Positions 1 to 11,600 of a stretch of DNA of 64,000 nt are shown one piece after another. Each line of letters opens with the position of its first letter. The first letter of the stretch is position 1. The translations under genes were made by a program, and so were the position numbers. The notes under the pieces were generated by a model that made no database searches, was not told the origin of the DNA, and saw nothing but the letters and a program-made list of their open reading frames with translations. Source of the DNA: Atriophallophorus winterbourni (lineage: Eukaryota; Platyhelminthes; Trematoda; Plagiorchiida; Microphallidae); the NCBI GenBank assembly GCA_013407085.1, contig JACCGJ010014140.1, positions 23,501-87,500 of the forward strand, in the 5' to 3' direction.

Positions 1-225
1 GGGAGAATATGAACCCCTGATTCGTAATTCAGCCTTGGTGGAGCACGTTTTAGATATTGGCCACAATGTCGATCTAGACAATGTGGAAGTATTAAACCGT
101 ATGGCGAACGCCTACAAGAGGACGCGGTCGAAATTTCTAAGGCAGGTCAACTGACAGTCAATAATTTAGTTGGAGCAGAAATCTCCACAATCTGGCCCTC
201 AGCATTGATGCGAACGTAAATAGTT
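1..225 (+). pseudogene. PLE GIY-YIG endonuclease C-terminal remnant
   Basis: The first 220 bases align almost base for base with 24048-24285 and 18540-18770, which encode the C-terminal part of a Penelope-like GIY-YIG endonuclease (residues such as EHVLD, GH, VDLDNVE). Relative to those copies a segment of the codons after VDLDNVE is deleted and the frame is broken, so this is a dead fragment. It is cut by the window edge; the upstream RT portion is outside. Confidence 0.75.
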
Positions 226-385
226 CTTTTCCTTCACCAATCGTTTAACCTTAACCCCATTATATAGGGTTCGTACAACGAACCACGATGTTCAGACACA
301 GAATAACAAAGTGATTCTTGGTCAAGCACTCAAGGCGCTTACGGATGACCAAAGTAATGTGTTGCTCACATCTCAATCCCTTACA

Positions 386-427
386 CACCACTACCGGTTT
401 CTGGCTGTTTGCCGTCGTCAGGTGGAG
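386..427 (-). ncRNA. Hammerhead ribozyme-like motif (CTGACGA...GAAACC)
   Basis: Read on the - strand: stem I strand CCAC, core CTGACGA (421-415), stem II GGC-AAACA-GCC, core GAAAC, a minimal stem III and a GTA cleavage triplet, then GTGG that pairs with CCAC. The first stem II pair is a C/A mismatch, so activity is uncertain. Hammerheads with very short stem III are known from Penelope-like elements and retrozymes. Confidence 0.6.
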
Positions 428-600
428 ACAGTAAGATCAGGTTCCATAAGCGCCTCGAGTGCTTGACCAAGAATCACTTTGTGATTCTGTGTCTGAACAT
501 CGTGGTTCGTTGTACGAACCCTATATAACAGTTGGCATACAAGTATAATCTTGTTTACCTTTAATCCCCTGTTTCAAGGCTCACTGAACCTGATCTTACT

Positions 601-645
601 GTCTCCACCTGACGACGGCAAACAGCCAGAAACCGGTAGTAGTGT
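601..645 (+). ncRNA. Hammerhead ribozyme-like motif, mirror copy
   Basis: CTGACGA at 609-615, stem II GGC-AAACA-GCC, GAAAC at 629-633 and GTA before the expected cleavage point. Stem I (CCAC with GTAG) has one mismatch compared with the mirror copy at 386-427. Confidence 0.55.
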
Positions 646-689
646 GTAAGGGATGGGGATGTGAGCAACACATTACTTAACCCCATTAG

Positions 690-1040
690 TTATGTACTTT
701 TACACATGTGGGTCACAGTGTCAAGTGACCTTGATCGTGTTCACTTGTGTTTGAGCGATGTGCAAATTGACCACTAATCCTTGTCATGCTTACGTAATGT
801 GATACCCCCTAGGATTACTATAGGTTGTTTTGCGATAAGTTATTAAAAAAGGTGGTAGGTTAGCTGCTACTTAGTCATGTTCCCATGACCTGATTATCAC
901 CCTGTGCCTGACGATGCTTCTGTATCAGCAGTAACACGTTACCAAAAACTGCTCTAACTGATTGCACACAAATTTCTTTTCATTATGAATACACGATCGG
1001 TCTCAAACGTAGTCCAAACGATTGCTAACTTTTCAATCAG
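690..1040 (+). mobile_element. PLE 3' untranslated region, degenerate copy
   Basis: Homologous to the 3' flanks of the two PLE copies at 18840-19200 and 24350-24720: shared blocks around gttatgtactttta, gtgtcaa.tgacctt, the evolved CTGACGATGCTTCTG hairpin near 908 and the acacgatcggtc block. The hammerhead core has decayed (TAACACG in place of GAAACG). Confidence 0.65.
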
Positions 1041-1330
1041 TTCGGTTGGTATGCCTTGCCAAACCAAGATTTCTGAATAATTGCTGAGTCACAATGAATT
1101 TAGAACTATGCAAGGGAACCACATTATGATATGTGGACATTATCCGGAATTGATAGCATTCAGTCAACACGTGTAGCTAGCACAACCAACTTGTTCAATC
1201 ACGTGCGCACACATGTAGATGGATGAAACCCATGGGTTTGAACAAAAAATTCTTATTTGTAAACATGGAATAACGGGAATATTGCTAAATTGAATAATGG
1301 ACTATCTTACTGATAAACACGTCCAAGTTC
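1040..1330. other. Unassigned AT-rich spacer
   Basis: No coding signature or recognised repeat is visible. Simple AT-rich DNA between a PLE tail and a CR1 fragment. Confidence 0.4.
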
Positions 1331-1364
1331 GCGTTGGCAGCACCTTATCTAGATAAATAGACGT

Positions 1365-2266
1365 CACGAGTGGAGTTCCGCAAGGCTCGGTGCTTGGACC
1401 TCTTCTATTCTTGGTGTATATGAACGATATAGTAGAGGATATTGGATGCAACTTGATATTATTTGCCGATGATATTAAAATATGGAAAGGTGTCAGGTCT
1501 GTTAATGACTGTATGACATTACATTATTTTATTTCGTTGGTCCCAGTTAAATGAGTTACCATTCAACCCTGCAAAATGTAAAATGCTGCAGCTTGGAATA
1601 TCTCTGCACCACACGTATCAGCTTGGCACGCAAGATCTCGTCTGAACCACAGCAGAAAAAGATCTTGGTATATGGGTTTCATTTAACTTTAAGCCTGGAC
1701 ATCATTGCCGGATGGTGTACAATAAAGCTTGCCGTATCTTGAGTCTTCTCAAAAGAATATTCCGGATTGTTACGCCCGAAACCCTACCACGGGTAATTAA
1801 CACGTATATACGTCCTGTTATGGAATATTCCATCCAAACCTAGGCACCATGGCTGAGGAAGGATATCGAACTACTCGACAGGATTTATCATCGTGCTACA
1901 AAGTTAGTCTCCCGATACAGAAATTTGCCTTTCACGGAGCGAATGTTAAAACTTAACCCACACGATTTTACCCAACGGCGGATAAGTAGTGACCTTATGT
2001 TGACATTTAAAATCATGCATTCTGTAAACCATCCCCTTAAACACTTGCTAAAGCCCAGTGACCTTACTCGAACACGAACACATTCAAAGGCTTTGAGCAT
2101 TCCGCATTCTCGATTGGATATACGTCTTAATTCTTTATCGGTAAGAATTTGTTTCACTTGGAACTATTTGCCTGACGAAATCACACGATCAGAATCTGTT
2201 AAGGTTTTCGCTTCCAAACTCGATGAGTTTATGACGAACCATGCGGTATGCGAGTGTCCCTATTGA
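1365..2266 (+). pseudogene. CR1-like LINE reverse transcriptase fragment
   Basis: A broken reverse transcriptase 3' half. At 1370-1500 it translates as GVPQGSVLGPLLF, YMNDI and then FADDIKIW, the RT palm with its catalytic F-A-D-D. The final 340 bases give the thumb and C-terminal region (LPFTERMLKLN, FTQRRI, DLMLTFKI, HPLKHLL). Frameshifts and stops lie near 1545-1740. The C-terminal part is a close copy of the minus-strand fragment at 5757-6311. An ordinary dead 5'-truncated LINE. Confidence 0.85.
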
Positions 2267-2393
2267 TTTTTGAGATATTTTATATGTATATTTTTTATAT
2301 TCCATATACCTTGTCATCCTATGGTTATTGTTAAGCATAATGCTTTTTCTACCATAAAATCTTCTGAATTATGAGTTCTGAGTATGTCCATCA

Positions 2394-2770
2394 CACAATG
2401 TGTGTGAGCACATGACTGGGAAGGCTAATCATGCCAGCCGTATCAAAGAGTGGCTTACAGGTTCGAACTTTGCTTATTTTTTCCTAATCGAACTGCCTCT
2501 ACTTGCTGAGTGCAACCAACACGAAACCGGTCGTGGTGTACGTGTGATGGTAATGCATGCAAATAAGATATTTGTTTCAAGTCTATGGGTTCAACCCCAT
2601 CCACATGTGTGTAAGAAGAGGTTGATCTTGTCAATTTTATCCAACAGTGGCATTGAAGCGCAACTTGTAACCATTCTTCTATTCTTTCAAAACATGCGGA
2701 TCATGATCCTACTGTCCCTATCTATTGAAGGCAAACATCACGAAACCGGTCGTGAGATCGGATTGGATCA
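2394..2770 (+). repeat. Degenerate retrozyme-like tandem pair
   Basis: Two head-to-tail copies of the hammerhead-bearing repeat also seen at 14089-14470. Remnant cores end in CACGAAACCGGTCGTG at about 2537 and 2736, a period of roughly 200-225 bp. The CTGATGA boxes have decayed (TTGCTGA; CTATTGA). Between the cores lies the shared body: atgcatgcaaat, the B-box-like gggttcaaccc, and cagtggcat with agcgcaactt. Confidence 0.65.
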
Positions 2771-3495
2771 AGCCGACTGATTTCCATCGCTGAATTCTTA
2801 ATACATTTGATAACTGTTGCTTGCTCTGTTCCACCATCAATATCGGTATTCTCCGGCATTTATCCTGGGCGATTTTGTGATCGCTAACTTTTAAATAGTT
2901 GTATTGAACTCTCGGGATCATTAAATCATTGGTATACCCCGTGTGTGTTCTAATACTTGATCGCTTGCCATGTTTCGTGTTGATATTCGGAAATATCAAA
3001 TGAATTCTGTCATCACTATAACGGAACAGCCAGTCATGTACAGGTATATAAAATGGTTTAACATGAACATGTATGTCTGTATGCTCGTAAGACTGTGAAA
3101 GCTTTCGTCATCAAACCAACAAGGTATTTCGACTAAGTTTCGTCCGATAGCAACATTGTAGTCTTGGACATTGAAATTATATCTTATCGTCCCGAGCTGC
3201 ACGCAGTTCCTCTGTCGATGCACTTTGCACAATGCCATGATTTACATTTAGCAGCTTAGAGCATTATCTGTTCTTCCTGGGCTTCATGATGTCGATTCAC
3301 ACTGCATCCAAATTTAGCGATCAATAACAAATTCTTCACACCACGTAAGTTCAACATTCCAATCTTTACTCACGAACGTCTTTGTAACACAGGTGTGGAC
3401 TACTCTGAAGCCTAATTCGTGATTTCAATTCCACCGTGAGTAGATGTTTTAGAATATGACTGATTTTCGCTCTGCCGAGATGACAGCCGTGTGTG
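2770..3495. other. Unassigned sequence upstream of stonin
   Basis: No convincing coding homology. The short open frames on the minus strand have no recognisable motif. Probably old repeat or intergenic DNA. Confidence 0.4.
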
Positions 3496-3497
3496 GT

Positions 3498-3733
3498 ATG
3501 GTAAGAAAACACAAATCTGATCCAGGCAAAGTGCCGCACAGTCAGAGACTGCACATGGGCTAACATACTGTCCGGTTGCCCAGGGCTAAACAGATATGAG
3601 GAAGAAAAAAGAATAGGAAATGGTAGTGAAACTCCAGCCTGTTTCAGCATGCAGCTCACTACATCTGCCCAATCAATTTAGCACGGTATTAGCCGCACAG
3701 CACAAAGTACTGCACCATTGCACATCCGTGCAA
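3498..3733 (-). repeat. Dispersed ~230-bp SINE-like repeat (copy 1)
   Basis: Reverse-complement copy of the family whose + strand form runs from tgcacggatgtgcaa to ggatcaggcttgtgc (see 37844-38075). It matches throughout, including agtgccgcacagtcagaga and gcatgcagctcacta. No protein product; the short open frame across it is a by-product. Confidence 0.8.
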
Positions 3734-3739
3734 GCGATG

Positions 3740-4193
3740 TTTTCGATGAATGAACATACTCTTTAGATTAGACTAGAGAGCGTTTATGCATTTATTACTT
3801 TGCCCATCCGTGATATGTTCAAGATATGATGGATGCTTCGTAAATTAAAAATAATGGGCTTCCGTTCTTTGCTCCCCTTGTGGCGGTTCTCTAGCGTGAA
3901 AAAGCACTTTGATATATCTGATCGATAAGTTGATTATCATTCCCCAGTTAAAGTAAATTGCCGCAATTAGTTAGAAAACCCGGTTGCAACTTACCAAAAC
4001 TGTCGTCCCCAATGCTGCTCTGTAAAATCGATTTTTCCCTGCCTCAACGACTTGCGACTCGACAGGCATCGGTGAATGTTTCACAGACAGGCAGTATTAG
4101 GACAGATGAGAGTTTCGTTTAAACGGATTAAACCACGCTTCAAGTGAAGGCGTGTTATAGAAGCAGTTATCATGTGACTATCTTATTCGGACA
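3740..4193 (+). promoter_or_regulatory. Presumed promoter/5' UTR region of stonin
   Basis: The 450 bases before the stonin start codon contain no other gene or clear repeat. No TATA box or spliced-leader acceptor could be pinned down, so this is assigned by position only. Confidence 0.3.
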
Positions 4194-5652
4194 ATGAGTT
4201 CACGCTTCAATCCCGTAGCTTTCCTTCGAAGTCGTTCCAAATCTAAATCAAGGAGCGAATCTGTTCAATCACGTGACACAAGTAATCAAGAAAATGAATT
4301 TGTTCAAAGGGAGTCTAAACGGCATCTGTTTGGAGCACATTTTTCACGGAGGTCCACCACTCTACCAAATCAACCAACTAGACCGCGTTTTCGATTATTT
4401 ACCAGTTTCCGTCGACGTTCCCGTAGTTCCAAACGTGATACGCATAGATCAGATTCTGTTCCACCCGTTGAATTGGAAGAGCATTCGAAAAGACAAACAC
4501 TTGATCACGGTGTCCTTGACAAACCACTCGAATTCGATGCAGCGAATCCGTTGGCTCATATGGCGAAAACCCACTTTGTTGAAGTGGCAAATATTCCTGA
4601 TTCTATCCAAATGCAGGCATCGGAAGAACATTCGAAACAGGAACCAGAAGCGGACAGTACCCCGGAAATACCGCTTGATGTGGATGTATCAAACCATCTG
4701 GCCCCGTTAGCAAAAACCGATTTGTTTGAGACAGCTGAACACCCCGATTTTGATCAAACAAATGGCTCAGACGAAGTCGTCGAAGAGGAAGGTGAATTCG
4801 AGAAAATGGCCGAAGACCTAACGTCACAGAATTCAGCATCATCCAGTAAACTAACGCGCGACCAAAGTTCCGAGCAAAGTTCTGAAATCGACAATGAGAC
4901 GGTAATCGAATTAGGGGATACCCTAAGTGAATCTGATGATTATTCTTCCACGAATTTCGAAGACTTGTACCACACGGAATATCCGAAAGCTAGTGGAAGT
5001 GAAAGTATCGATTCGATAGCAGAGACTCTCACTGAGGGTGATCAACTTTACACAGATATGGAGAGCGACAACATAGACAGCCATGCTATGAGTGATCATG
5101 AAGAAATTTTCAATACCAACACTACAGATCAACCACTTTATGCTGGAAACCAATCTATAGAGACATCGGAAGAAGATGGTTCCTATAAACCATCAGGTGA
5201 TTCAGGGTGGAAACCATTGGATGCCGTAATCACAGGTGAAGCTGAATATTCTGAGGTTGACAACACTGTTGCTATCGAAGATGATGCATATTATTCACAT
5301 GATTATCAAGTTTCCAACACTGGGGATCCCGATATTGTTGTCACACACGATCCCGCACAAGACCCATTTCATGAAGCAGAGTTGGCAGCGAACGAGGAAC
5401 AATGGACTCCTAACGAATACCACCTCGGAACTCCGTCGATCATTGTGACATCAGCGTCGACGGGAAGTCTTAATTTGTACACGGAAAATGGCAAAGCGCC
5501 CGATAGACCACCTCTACCGTCTGCTGTGCTACTGAATAAAGAATCCGACAGCCACAAACCACCACCGAGACCACCCGCGGTACAGCTTCCAGAACAGGTT
5601 GTTGGCACGTCTCCAAAGAAAAAGAAGAAACTGTTTGGTCTAGTTGATATTG
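4194..5652 (+). CDS. STON: Stonin exon 1
   Basis: The start is the first ATG of a 486-codon open frame with no in-frame upstream extension. It encodes a basic SRSKSKSRS head, a very acidic Ser-rich middle, a DPF motif (DPFHEAEL) and a proline-rich end followed by a Lys cluster. It ends GATATTG before the donor gtaagt at 5653, in phase 1. Confidence 0.88.
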
Positions 5653-8600
5653 GTAAGTGATTGGTGTATGTGAACTCAGAAAATTTTATGGTAGAAAAAG
5701 CATCATGCTTAACAATAACCATAGGATGACAAGGTATATGGAATATATATAAAAAATTAAAAAAATCTCACAAATAAATAGGGACACGCGCATACTGCAT
5801 GGTTCGTCATAAACTCATCGAGTTTGGAAGCGAAAACCTTAACAGATTCTGATCGTGTGATTTCGTCAGGCAAATAGATCCAAGTGAAACAAATTCTTAC
5901 CGAGAAAAAGTTACGACGTATATCCAATCGAGAATGCGGAATGCTTAAAGCCTTTGAATGTGTTCGTGTTCTAGTAAGGTCATTGAGCTTTAGTAAGTGT
6001 TTAAGAGGATGGTTTACAGAATGCAGGATTTTGAATGTCAACATAAGGTCACTGCGAATCCGCCGTTGGGTAAAATCGTGTATGTTCAGTTTTAACAATC
6101 GCTCTGTGAAAGGCAAATTTCTGTACCGGGAGACCAACTTTGTAGCACGATGATAAATCCTATCGAGTAGTTCGATATTCTTCCCCAGCCATGGTGCCCA
6201 GGCTTGGATGGAATATTCCATAACAGGACGTATATATGTGTTAATTACCCGGGGTAGGGTTTCGGGCGTAAAATCCGGAATATTCTTTTGAGAAGACTCA
6301 AGATACGGCAAGCTTTATTGTACACCATCCGGCAATGATGTCCAGGCTTATCGTTAAACGAAACCCAGATACCAAGATCTTTTTCTGCTGTGGTCCAGAC
6401 GGGATATAGTTTTACTTAAATCATCCGCACATGATAAAGTTTGTTGTGTGCAGTTTTCTAAGTGTATAATGTTGCTCACATTCCCGCATTTACAGACCAC
6501 AACGGCTTTCTGGCAGTTTGCTGTCATCAGGTGGAGCCACCGTTAAATAGGTTTCGTACATAGAACCACGGTGTTCAAACACCGAATCAACAAGTGATTC
6601 TCAGTCAAGCTCTTAGGACTCGCAGAATTAACAAATATATAGTCTTGCTCACATCACCCGCATTTACACACCACAACCGTCTTCTGGTTTTTTGCCGATA
6701 TCAGGCGGAGACAGTAATTTTAGGATCAGTGTGTTTTGAAACAGTGGAAATGTAATAAGCGAAGTAATACATAAAAAGCACTCTCAAAGTGGGCTTTTGC
6801 AAATCTGTTTAAATACTGATTCACAAAGTGATTCTTGGTCAAACGTTAAAGACGCTTGGAAGCGACCAACATATAGCGTTGGTCACATCCCCCTCACTGC
6901 ACCTGATGTCGGCAAAGAACCGGTTGTGGTGTGCAACTGTGCGAAGTATGGGCAAACTGTATATTCGTCGGTTCTAAGCGTCTTGGGCGCTCTTAACTAA
7001 AAATCACTTTGCTTGAACACAGCGGTTCTATGTAACAACCTTAATTAACAGTTTCTCAGTGTGTTTTTCATTAAAGTACAAAATTGGTCGCAATGTTACA
7101 TATTATCACATGTATTATATGTACTGGCACGTTTTATAACGCACACATTCCACTGACGATGTCACGGTAGTGGCACTTATCAGGCAGGAACAGTTCAATC
7201 ATGTCTTGAAATTGTAAAAGATTGGTCTGGCCTCAAATTTAGTTATGCTCTTTGAAAGCTTCGGGACGTTAATGCTGACATTAAGCTTTGATACACGGAG
7301 GGATTTTGATGGCTGCAAATAATTTATATTTTTCCATGCTACACAATCGCTACGCCTTTCAAAACTGGTTAGAATTCGTTTGTCGGTGCTAACTGTGGTC
7401 TTCAAATTGACCCGAAATATGCCAATCCAGTGCATTAGGTTGTTGCAATTATGCTGCGCTCCAAATTAGTAATTCATGCTTGAATGTGGCAGTCATTTTG
7501 ACAACAAAATAACGAAACTGTTACTTGTTATTTCTGCCCGAAAAGAGCGAGTATTAAAAACTTATGAGCACGGGAGAGTCGATCGAAAAAAACCGACATT
7601 ATGCTTTCTTGATAAAATGGACATACAAGCTTTTTGTGTTCTCGCGACCACAAATGTTAACCTTGTCTGAGCCTGATCGTGTGAGTTCCATTCGATGAGC
7701 GTATCCCGAAAAGTGCGAGCGCAGTGGATGTGATCAATAACGAAATTTATCAGCCAGTTACATGAAATTTACCGCCTGACCATCTTGCGCTGTTTGAGCT
7801 CTCATGTTCCCGGGCGACTGCAACCTGACGGCGAAGACAAAATTGATGGCATACCGCGCGTGCGTACTAAATGATTTACTGTATGGCTGCGAAACCGGGT
7901 CCATCCCCGCAAGATATGAAGCAGAAGCAGATAGGTTTTCATTTAGGTTGTACTAAGTATGGCTAATTTATGTTCACGGTCCAATAAAATTGATATGGCA
8001 TTATTTATTTATTGATACCAGCTAAATGTATGTGAAATTCACTCAAGTAGACACCACGACTGGTTTCTGGCTGTTGCCATCATCAGGTGGACATTAGGTT
8101 CTGTGCGACTTGAAACCATGGTAACGTGGTAAACAAAGTCATATTTGAATGTCACGGGTTCTTACAAAGAACCGCGTAGTTGAAATACTCAGATCTGTTT
8201 TCTTCGCATTTCTTGAGACATACGTGGAGCATTGTTAGTTAATGTGGTTCTTGATTGTCAAAACACGTTTCACTTATTATATTACATACCCCAGCGAATA
8301 AATGCTGGTTTATCATATAACTAGAACGAAATCTTGCTCGATAGATAAAATTGACCAAATACTAAGACTTTGTTGCTTTCGTCCACTTTGTTGAATAGTA
8401 GTCTAAAACGCAAGCATGACGAGGATGTTGGCACACGTCAAACCACTTGATTCTTGACGATACAAACGACATTCGACGCTGGTGAACATCACTGGTGTGC
8501 GTGGTGCAGCAACAGGATAAAAATACCTTTACCGAGCGTCAGGAATAACAATTACAGAATGAAATATAATGATTGCCATAGTGTTTATGTAAGACAGACT

Positions 8601-11600
8601 TATGAGGAAATTCACGCCCGATTGAAAGAACATCGGAAGCGTATCAAATGGCAGTTCTAAGAATCATCCCTTATTGGTGATTCAGCTTCGGTGGAGCAAT
8701 ATTAGATACAGGTTTCAGCCTCGATTTTGAAAAAAGTAGAATTGTTAAAGCTCAGGACTAAACCGCGTGCGGAGGGTGTCTAAATTTCTAATGTCGTATA
8801 TATTGTGTTGCACACACATTTCACTCAATTTCACCACAATATCGTTTACTATTTAAACATCGTGGTTCTTTGTAAGAACCCCACATCGCAGTGGCGTTCA
8901 AGTTTACCTTTGCTCTTATGCCTTAGTTATGTACTTTCATACATGTGGGCCACGGTGCTAATCGACCTTGACCGTGTTCAATTGTATCAGATTGAAATGA
9001 ACACACACCAAACAAAGTGAAACATGTATGCCACTGTTATATAGGGTTCTTACAAAGAACCAAGATGTTCAAATACAGAATCAAAAAGTGATTCCTGGCC
9101 AAGCGCTCGAGGCGCATGTCTACACCGGATGACGGCAAACAGCCAGATACCAGTAGTGGTGTGTAAGGGATGCGGATGCGATCACCACAGAACGCACACC
9201 GTCTTAGGCAAATTGATGACTAATCCTGGTCTTTCATACGTGACTTGACAACCCCTAGGCTTAATATGAGCTGCCTAGCTGTAAGGTCAAACAAAGGTGA
9301 AGGGTGTGAATGCTACTTCGTCCTGTCCCTTGTCCTGACCATCACCGTGAGTCTGACGAAGCTTCTGATTTGGATGCGAAACGTCACTCGAAATCTGTTC
9401 TAACCGATTCCAAACGCATATCTTTCCGTCATTGATATTTTTGGCGCTCACACCATCTGTGCTTCAAATCGATATTCATCTCATGAATGCTGACAATATC
9501 GTTAAACTCGGTAAGAAGGAAGAATCACGCGATATTAGGTAATTTGATCCGTTTGAGACTAGGTAACTGTGAGACGTTTCACGTCGCAAGTTGATTTTGC
9601 AATTTCACTAAAAGTTAGCAAGTTAACTGTTTTTGAGCGCACATTTTCAGTTCATATATATTGCTTACTGTGATCCTAATAGGCCTTCTAAATGATCTTT
9701 CTATGTATTCGTGACATGTTGTGGGGAACCGTATAAATAATTGAGAACGTATCCTCGGGTGTAACTCGGGGATCAGTACAACCAGCTGAGTAAGGATGGA
9801 ACAATAGTGGGACAAATTTTGTCCCACCAACTTGAGCTGACTTCAGGAAATAGCTCTGCAAGTTCCCGCGTACAACCAATGTATTATTATTACTATTATC
9901 ATTATCATTATTATTATTGCACTTCGATTATACCTGTCGGAGACATCATTCATTCATCTGCTGTCTGGTTCCAGATGCGATTTATTCACTCTCTACTACA
10001 AATGGGTTGAAGGATTTATGGTTAAAATGTTAATACATTACAACATCTCATGATTACGGTATGAATAAAACATGAAAAATATAATAGTATAAAAAGAATA
10101 GAGAACGTCAAATGCAAGGCTCACAAATGATTCTCTTTTGCATGTGTAAGTCCAATTTCGCTTTAAACACCACCAGGCAAGAAGAGTCCACCACATGTTG
10201 GGGTAGCGAATTCCAAAAAAATCCGAAAAAATGGAGCTAACAATCAATACGGGAACTTGGAACGTAAAGGGATAAGGTGTTTCCGCGTGTCACTTTTATA
10301 TCACATACATCAAGCAAGTGTTTTAGTGGATGTCCTTCGGTAGACGCAATTCCATAGGTCAGAATAATATCGCTTCGTATCCTCCTTTGGGTAAAGCCAC
10401 ATATAGCCAGACGTCGCGATCTTTCGGTGTACGGAACATTGCGAAGACCCATCACTAAATTTGTTGCTCTGTGATAGATTGTATCAAAGAGAGCAATATC
10501 TCTTCGCAGTCACGGAGCCCAGACCTCTACCGCATACTCCATCGTAGGGCGATGGTAGACGTTCATTATACTTGGTAACGTTACCAGCGAGAATCTTCCA
10601 AATATTCTTCAAAAGATACCTAACAATCAGTTGGCCTGTCGATATATATTCTGACAGTGCACCGTGCTCTTCAGGTTCCCGCTAATCCACACCAAGATCT
10701 TTATCCAACGAGATCCATGCCAGGTTTTCAGTTCCCAATCGATATGTCCAAGGAACATTTTTGCCAAGGTGGAGCATCTTACATTCCCGTATGTTGAATA
10801 TCATATCATTCACGGTCACCCAATTTGGCACGTTGTTCAAATCAATTTGCAGTTTCTCACAATCATCTGCAGAAGTGATTTGCATCCATATTTTCATATC
10901 ATCCGCGAACAGGATCATTTCGAATTATACGAGGGGGGGGTAAATCGTTTATGCATATTAGAAAGAGGGGCGGGCCGAGCATGGATCATTGTGGGACTCC
11001 GCTGCTGGTTTTGAACATTTGGGATAGCACTCCGTTTACTTTAACTCCGGCGTGGCCATATTACAGGTAGTCGCACAAGCATGAGAGGAGGGGTTCACAT
11101 ATTCTTAAGCGTATCAGTTTTGGAGGAATCAAATTGTGATTGTCTCTGTCAAACGCTTTAGGAATGTCTAGGTGAAAGACGTGAATGCAATAACTTTTAT
11201 CCTACTCCTTCGTCCATTCGTCTAACGCTATGAGAAGATTAATTAGACAAGAGCAATGTGATCGAAATCCATGCTGCGCTGGCGAAAACAAATTACGCAA
11301 TTCAAAGTGTGCAACCATTCTTTTCGAGACAATAAGTTCAATCACCTTACCAATAACAGGTAATAGTGTGACGGGACAATAATTTGCAGCGTCAGATCGG
11401 CAGCCTACTTTGAAAACAGGTGTAATCATGCCGGACTTCCAATATATCGGTACCACTCCCTTAAGCAGCGAATAGTGAAACAGGCTGGAAAGCGGTTCAC
11501 AAAGTCGACGATGACAGAACCTGAGCACATCCAGTGTGATGCCACCAGTCTATCTTCAGATTCAGAAAATTTTCAAGTTCGTTCCATTGCGAGTTAGGGC

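Larger units (their letters stand above)
225..690. repeat. Palindromic (head-to-head) PLE-terminal repeat with hammerhead motifs
   Basis: The stretch 262-350 (tatatagggttcgtac ... caaggcgctta) is nearly the exact reverse complement of 447-530, and 352-440 is the reverse complement of about 590-680. The result is a nested inverted repeat of PLE-associated terminal sequence. Each half carries a hammerhead-like core, on the - strand at 392-421 and on the + strand at 609-637. This type of inverted end is usual for PLE insertions. Confidence 0.75.
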
